A stretch of 41,394 nt of DNA, taken from positions 1 through 41,394 of IMG/VR virus record IMGVR_UViG_3300048835_000079. The stretch is one strand, 5' to 3'. Shown one piece after another: positions 38,006-41,394 of the stretch (its first letter is position 1; every line of letters begins with the position of its first letter). The position numbers and the translations under genes were made by a program. Origin of the DNA: a virus. Below the pieces are notes generated by a model. It saw only the letters and a program-made list of their open reading frames with translations, was not told the origin of the DNA and ran no database searches.

Positions 38006-38390
38006 ACTCTTCCGCACTCCAGTCGTTGGACTCGAAAAACTCATCCATTGGCTCCAATTCTCCGTTTTGGTGCCAATTCGCTACCTGCATGTTTTGTCCG
38101 TAGAACGTATCCCACATCTCACCGACAATTCTTTCTAATCGCTCGATCTTGTCAGCCGCTTCTTGCATGAGCCGATCGGATTGCGTGTTTACACGCACAA
38201 GGGCCAATTCACGGTTTTTGTTCCACTCCTCGTCTTTGGCGTCATTCCACCATCGTTCGGCTTCGTGCTTTTCCCATCGCTCGAACTCGATGCAATAACT
38301 CTTGTCGTCCTTGTCCTGCACCCGCCAAACGTCGCGACCACTAGACGCATCCCGAAGCCGCATAACAATGGGTTGATCCGAAGCACTCAT
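37998..38390 (-). CDS. Cassette 2 protein, 130 aa
   Basis: The protein (MSASDQPIVMRLRDASSGRD) is acidic and Trp-rich, with CIEFERWEKHEAERWWNDAK and a helical end (AADKIERLERIVGEMWDTFYG). The start at 38390 lies in the loop of attC site B, with GGAG 10 bases upstream, so the first residues are encoded by the attC arm. The TAA stop is made by the core GTTATGC. The function is unknown. Confidence 0.76.
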   Translation of the reverse strand: MSASDQPIVMRLRDASSGRDVWRVQDKDDKSYCIEFERWEKHEAERWWNDAKDEEWNKNRELALVRVNTQSDRLMQEAADKIERLERIVGEMWDTFYGQNMQVANWHQNGELEPMDEFFESNDWSAEESA

Positions 38391-38452
38391 TCGCGTTTTT
38401 CTCCAATGGTTAAATTTTTCGTTCGTGCTCGGATAACCCAAGCGTTATTTTG
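38358..38452 (+). other. attC site B
   Basis: CCGCATAAC (38358-38366) is the exact reverse complement of the core opening cassette 2 (GTTATGCGG, 37997). The right core is GTTATTTTG (38444-38452), preceded by CCCAAGC. The arms pair through GGGTT-ATCCG-AGCAC, again with extra G and A only in the left arm. The loop carries the ribosome-binding site of cassette 2. Confidence 0.85.
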
Positions 38453-38681
38453 CACTGATCCTATTCACTATCCGTGCGACAACATCCATCACGGACGGGT
38501 TTCCGTACTGCCCTTCATCGACATGCACAAACAACTCTGACGCCTCCACCTTCCAATCCTTATCAGACGGAAGTTCACCCCAAAAATCTTCCATCAGTGC
38601 TCTCGCGATTTGCTCTGCACTTGGCATCGATTCTGCCACGGGCACATAAGTCACACCGTCAATCACAACGCTTTTGGCCAT
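38445..38681 (-). CDS. Cassette 3 protein, 78 aa
   Basis: The protein MAKSVVIDGVTYVPVAESMP begins with a small beta hairpin (DGVxYVP), common in small phage proteins. It continues as a helix (SAEQIARALMEDFWG) and ends in a helical segment with VVARIVNRISAK. The TAA stop overlaps the core GTTATTTTG. No named function. Confidence 0.74.
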   Translation of the reverse strand: MAKSVVIDGVTYVPVAESMPSAEQIARALMEDFWGELPSDKDWKVEASELFVHVDEGQYGNPSVMDVVARIVNRISAK

Positions 38682-38702
38682 ACTCCACCACCCTTCCACA
38701 CG

Positions 38703-38795
38703 AAAAATAACACCGCAATGCAGCCGAGTTGCCGAGAGGCTGCATCACAAAAGAAAGTCACCCCCGGCAACCGGCTGATCCGGGGCGTTCGTCAG
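38703..38795 (+). other. attC site C
   Basis: The left core AAAAATAAC (38703-38711) is complementary to the opening core of cassette 3 (GTTATTTTG) at 8 of 9 positions. The right core is GTTCGTCAG (38787-38795). The arms pair as AT-CAGCCG-GTTGCCG with an extra G and A in the left arm. The ending CCGGGGCGTT is GC-rich compared with other sites. Confidence 0.82.
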
Positions 38796-39178
38796 ACTAA
38801 TGCGTCCGACGCTTTTACAGGCTTCCCATCAACAACCACATACTTCACCGCATCTTCGACCAAAAAGAATCGCGGTCGCAACTTGTGGCGATCCAACCAA
38901 GCCGCCATCACTGCTTGTACTTCATTTTCTAACTCCGCTTGCTGTTCCGCTGTCGAATCGTCCCAGCATTCCGCGTAATCGCCAGCATAAGAATCTTGGC
39001 AGCTAACATGCTCCAGCCAATCGTCTGCTCGCCACATGCTTTCCGGTTGTGGAGGTGGGACGCACTTGCCGACCCAAAAAACTTCGTGCGCGTAACCATT
39101 GGCCGCGTCTTCGATCGCGTCTTCGACTGTCTCGTATGACCCTTCGTATTGTTCTTCGTCTGTTGAAATCGCATACAT
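38792..39178 (-). CDS. Cassette 4 protein, 128 aa
   Basis: The protein (MYAISTDEEQYEGSYETVED) is very acidic. It has a conserved-looking order: YETVEDAIEDAANGYAHEVFWVGKCVPP, a CQDSYAGDYAECWDD segment, then the helix ELENEVQAVMAAWLDRHKLRPRFFLVED. I recall similar proteins in phage genomes, so phage relatives may exist. CTGGAG lies 8 bases before the start. The function is unknown. Confidence 0.76.
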   Translation of the reverse strand: MYAISTDEEQYEGSYETVEDAIEDAANGYAHEVFWVGKCVPPPQPESMWRADDWLEHVSCQDSYAGDYAECWDDSTAEQQAELENEVQAVMAAWLDRHKLRPRFFLVEDAVKYVVVDGKPVKASDALV

Positions 39179-39194
39179 AAATTGCTCCAGTTAG

Positions 39195-39288
39195 CTAACG
39201 AACAAAAAATTGCACGGAAGCGACGGAGCAACCGTGAGGACAATGGAGCATCAAACGCCGTCGCTCCGTGAATTTATGCGTTCGTGGG
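39195..39288 (+). other. attC site D
   Basis: The left core CTAACGAAC (39195-39203) matches the complement of the opening core GTTCGTCAG at 8 of 9 positions. The right core is GTTCGTGGG (39280-39288), preceded by AATTTATGC. The arms pair through AATT-CACGGA-GCGACGG with one extra G and one extra A in the left arm. The stem is the clearest in the array together with site E. Confidence 0.87.
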
Positions 39289-39291
39289 ATG

Positions 39292-39603
39292 CTACCAGTA
39301 CGCAAACTCTTTGCGTGTCAACTCGTACCACGAGTCGCTGATAGCCTCCCAATAATCGTCGTAGTCGTCCTCTCGTCGCAACGTGACAGCATTCGCAAAC
39401 GCCTCTGGCCGTAACGTCTTGACGACGATTTCGTCGCACGACAATCCATCCTTCGACGTGATGTCGCGACTTCCACCATGGTCGATGTCGCTATTCCGGT
39501 AAGGCTCCATGAGCACACGCAACAGCGGCTCGTCGAGTTTCCCTAAGTCATAAGCGCCGATGACCGTTGATTCCAAAATCGTGTATCCCTTATTCCATCC
39601 CAT
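39292..39603 (-). CDS. Cassette 5 protein, 103 aa
   Basis: The protein MGWNKGYTILESTVIGAYDLG begins with a motif found in small hypothetical proteins (MGWNKGYT). It is acidic and rich in Asp/Tyr towards the end (REDDYDDYWEAISDSWYEL). An open frame continues upstream through attC site E, but the first ATG after the site at 39603 is preferred. TAG at 39292-39294 ends it 3 bases from the core. Confidence 0.74.
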   Translation of the reverse strand: MGWNKGYTILESTVIGAYDLGKLDEPLLRVLMEPYRNSDIDHGGSRDITSKDGLSCDEIVVKTLRPEAFANAVTLRREDDYDDYWEAISDSWYELTRKEFAYW

Positions 39604-39608
39604 CGCAC

Positions 39609-39702
39609 ACCACGAACAAAAAATTGCACATGAGCCGCCGATAGGCCGTTTTGCCAGTGGCGACTCAACACCGGCGGCCCCGTGAATTTCAGCGTTATCG
39701 GG
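39609..39702 (+). other. attC site E
   Basis: The left core ACCACGAAC (39609-39617) is the reverse complement of the opening core GTTCGTGGG at 8 of 9 positions. The right core GTTATCGGG (39694-39702) follows TTTCAGC. The left arm AACAAAAAATTGCACATGAG pairs with the right arm as in site D, with extra G and A. The central stem is GCCGCCG/CGGCGGC. Confidence 0.87.
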
Positions 39703-39703
39703 A

Positions 39704-40000
39704 TCAAAACGCTGGGTCATGCCCGACAAATTGCCCCGCATCGTGCTTCGACCAGCATTCTCGGCACGCTGGCTTTGCCGCCCAATCGCCCTCAAAGTCG
39801 TTTGCGACAATCAGGGCAGTTTCGGTGTCAATCGGAACACCCCACCGTAAAAGATCGTCATTGCCGCAAATGCAACATGTCGCCATCGGATATTGCAGGT
39901 GGATGACTTCCGGCGACAACTCACCGTATCCATCGCGACCCGATAACAACGCGATGCACGACGAGTCGCGGTGGCTAGGTTTTTCGTTCGCTTCGCTCAT
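39704..40000 (-). CDS. Cassette 6 protein, small zinc-finger, 98 aa
   Basis: The start at 40000 (MSEANEKPSHRDSSCIALLS) has GGAG 9 bases upstream inside the attC loop. A shorter start at 39886 (MATCCICGNDD) gives 60 aa and lies outside the site. The conserved part has two zinc-type pairs, CCIC and ACRECW, as in small treble-clef proteins, with ALIVANDFEGDW between. The function is unknown. Confidence 0.7.
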   Translation of the reverse strand: MSEANEKPSHRDSSCIALLSGRDGYGELSPEVIHLQYPMATCCICGNDDLLRWGVPIDTETALIVANDFEGDWAAKPACRECWSKHDAGQFVGHDPAF

Positions 40001-40043
40001 TCAGCTTTTCTCCCGCGACCGTGTGATCGCTAACGTTCCACGG
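39939..40043 (+). other. attC site F
   Basis: The left core CCCGATAAC (39939-39947) is an exact reverse complement of the opening core GTTATCGGG (39694). The right core GTTCCACGG lies at 40035-40043. The arms pair through GCGAT-CAC(G)ACG-GTCGCGG, with the same extra G and A in the left arm. The loop holds the start region of cassette 6. Confidence 0.86.
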
Positions 40044-40045
40044 AC

Positions 40046-40384
40046 CTAGACGCCCAACGCCTTCCGTTCTTTCAATGTCAACTTGCGTAAACCGCTCTCG
40101 CGGTGCAATTCACGATCTACCGGCAATTCGTCGAAAACGCCGTTTGCTGGAACATAGTAATTCCAACTACCGTACTGGTTCTTCTCTACCCATGCCTCAA
40201 ATTCATGAAACGTCGGATCTGGTGTTAGCCCAGGAAACGGGCGAACCTCTTGGCGTAGCTTTTCACAAAACTTTGACGCTTCCGATGCCATGCTGAACCA
40301 TGCAATGGTTCCTCGATGACCATCATCTACGCTTGTACGCGAGACCGCGTACACAATGCACTTCTCTAGGCTTGCTGCCATCAT
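40046..40384 (-). CDS. Cassette 7 second gene, 112 aa
   Basis: The ATG at 40384 overlaps the stop of the upstream gene as ATGA. The protein (MMAASLEKCIVYAVSRTSVD) has a beta start, an aromatic centre (FHEFEAWVEKNQYGSWNYYVPANG) and a basic C-terminus (LRKLTLKERKALGV). No family is recognised. A two-gene cassette is unusual in integrons. Confidence 0.74.
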   Translation of the reverse strand: MMAASLEKCIVYAVSRTSVDDGHRGTIAWFSMASEASKFCEKLRQEVRPFPGLTPDPTFHEFEAWVEKNQYGSWNYYVPANGVFDELPVDRELHRESGLRKLTLKERKALGV

Positions 40385-40788
40385 TCCTCCCACACGTCTT
40401 TGCCGGTTTGCTTTTGAAACTCACGATCCACTTTTGCGACTGGCCGAGACTTAGACCGTCGCGTGTAATACTTCTCGCTTCGCAATCGTTCCCATTGCTC
40501 GCGATCCGTCACCGACCACACTGAAAACGGTGGTGGGTCTTCGCCTCGCATGATCGGAAACGGCGTTCCTTCCCAATGCCCAACTAGCACCCAATACAAA
40601 ACTGCTGACTGCTTTTGTGGTTTTGGGAAAACTCGTCCGAATCCGTTGCACTTTTCGCAGGCGTACCAATGGTCGATTGATTCGTTGTCCCATCGACCAC
40701 CCTCGCCCATACACGCATCGCACAGCACCGAGGCCGTGGAACAATGGGTTGCAACGGAGTCGCGGCAACGTTGGTTTGGTTTAGTCAT
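40381..40788 (-). CDS. Cassette 7 first gene, DnaJ-type zinc-finger protein, 135 aa
   Basis: The start at 40788 (MTKPNQRCRDSVATHCST) lies in the loop of attC site G with GAGG 7 bases upstream. Two zinc knuckles, CDACMGEGG (23-31) and CEKCNGFG (44-51), form a DnaJ-like finger. The middle is aromatic (LYWVLVGHWEG), and the C-terminus is basic. Its product may bind nucleic acid or protein through the finger. Confidence 0.78.
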   Translation of the reverse strand: MTKPNQRCRDSVATHCSTASVLCDACMGEGGRWDNESIDHWYACEKCNGFGRVFPKPQKQSAVLYWVLVGHWEGTPFPIMRGEDPPPFSVWSVTDREQWERLRSEKYYTRRSKSRPVAKVDREFQKQTGKDVWEE

Positions 40789-40828
40789 AGTCTTTCCTCG
40801 CGACCCGTTGAACCCAAGCGTTCTGCGT
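40734..40828 (+). other. attC site G
   Basis: The left core CCGTGGAAC (40734-40742) is an exact reverse complement of the opening core GTTCCACGG (40035). The right core GTTCTGCGT (40820-40828) follows CCCAAGC. The arms pair as GGGTT-CAACGG-GTCGCG with extra G and A in the left arm. The core pair lies 785 bp apart because this cassette carries two genes. Confidence 0.87.
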
Positions 40829-40830
40829 AC

Positions 40831-41109
40831 CTACTGAATCTCAACTGACTCGCCAAACCATTGCTTGGCACAGTCCTCGCTACAGAATGGGACGCCATTC
40901 GCCATCACCCATCCGCCTGAATCTTGATGCCCCCAATGTCCGCATTGGTCGCACGCCATGTATAGCCCATCGATCAGATACCCGCATCTGTCGCAATCGT
41001 CGTCACCGCACTCCGCTAAATGCCGTGCGTGTTCTTTGCCATCCTTCCACGGATCGGACGCAGAACAACGCGATGAACACCGAGCGACGGAATCAGGTTT
41101 TTTCGCCAT
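40831..41109 (-). CDS. Cassette 8 zinc-ribbon protein, 92 aa
   Basis: The start at 41109 (MAKKPDSVARCSSRCSASDP) lies in the loop of site H with GGGAGAAAG upstream. The core has several zinc pairs: CGDDDCDRC, CDQC with GHWGHQDSGG, and FCSEDC. These resemble a treble-clef or MYND-like finger. It ends KQWFGESVEIQ. The longer frame to 41184 lacks a good start site. The function is unknown. Confidence 0.76.
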   Translation of the reverse strand: MAKKPDSVARCSSRCSASDPWKDGKEHARHLAECGDDDCDRCGYLIDGLYMACDQCGHWGHQDSGGWVMANGVPFCSEDCAKQWFGESVEIQ

Positions 41110-41155
41110 GCTTAATCTTTCTCCCGTCGCCGGGTTATCGCAGGACATTCGGGCG
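41058..41155 (+). other. attC site H with a degenerate core
   Basis: The left core ACGCAGAAC (41058-41066) is an exact reverse complement of the opening core GTTCTGCGT (40820). The right core is ATTCGGGCG (41147-41155), with A in place of the G of the usual G|TT. The arms pair through GCGAT and GCGACGG with extra bases in the left arm. The changed base may block cleavage here and join the last two cassettes. Confidence 0.78.
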
Positions 41156-41188
41156 ACGAATGGAATTTCGCGTCCATCGCTCATGCAA

Positions 41189-41394
41189 TTATTCTTGACG
41201 AGTTATCTCGATTCGCACTTTGAAACCTTCGATTAAAAAGTCTTTGTATGCCCCATGTATCCGAAGTTCCTTGATGGCTACCATCATGCCCTGTGCTTCA
41301 TCTCTGATAACCTCGTCGCCCGAACGCTGCGTGACTGCGGAAGCCTTGTCCGCTTGCCGGGCATCCTCGCCCGAACAAGCGGATGAAGCAGAAT
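41189..41394 (-). CDS. Zinc-finger-like 91-aa cassette protein, 3' part (spans the circular join)
   Basis: This is the C-terminal portion of the gene whose ATG is at 197. In this copy the coding sequence occupies 41189 to 41267 and continues into the repeated bases 41268 to 41394. Residues from about 48 onwards read GDEVIRDEAQGMMVAIKELR, then HGAYKDFLIEGFKVRIEITR and end with TAA at 41189-41191. The cassette opens at the degenerate core at 41147. Nothing in the sequence gives a function. Confidence 0.7.
   Translation of the reverse strand, partial: SASSACSGEDARQADKASAVTQRSGDEVIRDEAQGMMVAIKELRIHGAYKDFLIEGFKVRIEITRQE
41268..41394. repeat. Terminal direct repeat, right copy
   Basis: This is identical to 1-127, so one copy should be removed when circularising. 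It lies within the cassette array and contains a strong hairpin (the copy of 78-116). A repeat placed in a mosaic region is a place where an assembler could join molecules wrongly, so junction reads deserve checking. Confidence 0.93.

Noticed and set aside
37500-41394. An integron integrase gene or a classical attI inside the window
   Set aside because: I saw no protein with the R...HxxR...Y pattern or the extra helix of IntI, and the left flank at 37580 shows only a CAGAC/GTCTG hairpin, without paired integrase-binding repeats.

Overview
The window is a complete circular phage genome of about 41,267 bp. Its first 127 bases (1-127) are repeated exactly as its last 127 (41268-41394), and a reading frame runs intact through the join. 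It is a tailed siphovirus of the HK97-capsid type. Nearly every real gene is on the minus strand, so in transcription order the genome runs leftward from about 10.4 kb through position 1, re-enters at 41.3 kb, and continues down to 10.5 kb. A planctomycete host is likely but inferred: several small families (for example 34441-34779 and 34784-35116) and the attC sequences remind me of planctomycete genomes, and I could not search.

Early block 1 (10.3 kb down to 0.2 kb) starts at a promoter with two 12-bp operator-like repeats. It encodes small DNA-binding proteins, an HNH homing-type nuclease with an in-frame amber codon, a GHKL ATPase overlapping a ParB-like protein, a YqaJ exonuclease and RecT annealing pair, a cytosine-C5 methyltransferase, three tRNA-like RNAs and small zinc-finger proteins.

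The most unusual region follows: about 3.9 kb running from 232 through position 1 and 41,267 down to 37,580. This is an integron-type gene-cassette array. Eight attC-like sites and one atypical one separate single small ORFs. Each cassette's left core (GTTNNN...) is the reverse complement of its own right core, as integron biology predicts for excisable circular cassettes. No integron integrase is present, so the array is a CALIN-like cluster carried by a phage. The ORFs run opposite to the usual attC polarity and in line with phage transcription.

Early block 2 (37.5 to 33.8 kb) holds a RusA-like resolvase, a replisome-organiser-like protein, a helicase-loader-like protein, small membrane and cysteine proteins, and a NrdR/Ogr-like zinc ribbon. 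No DNA polymerase is seen, so replication probably depends on the host.

The late block (33.8 to 10.5 kb) starts with a secreted trypsin-like protease. Next come fibre, beta-helix and adhesin-like proteins, including a second trypsin-like protease with an Ig-like domain, and an HNH nuclease. Then come small and large terminase, portal, S49 prohead protease, major capsid protein (own promoter and structured leader), connectors, tail tube, tail chaperones with a -1 frameshift, tape measure and tail-tip proteins. No phage integrase, classical repressor or recognisable peptidoglycan hydrolase was found.
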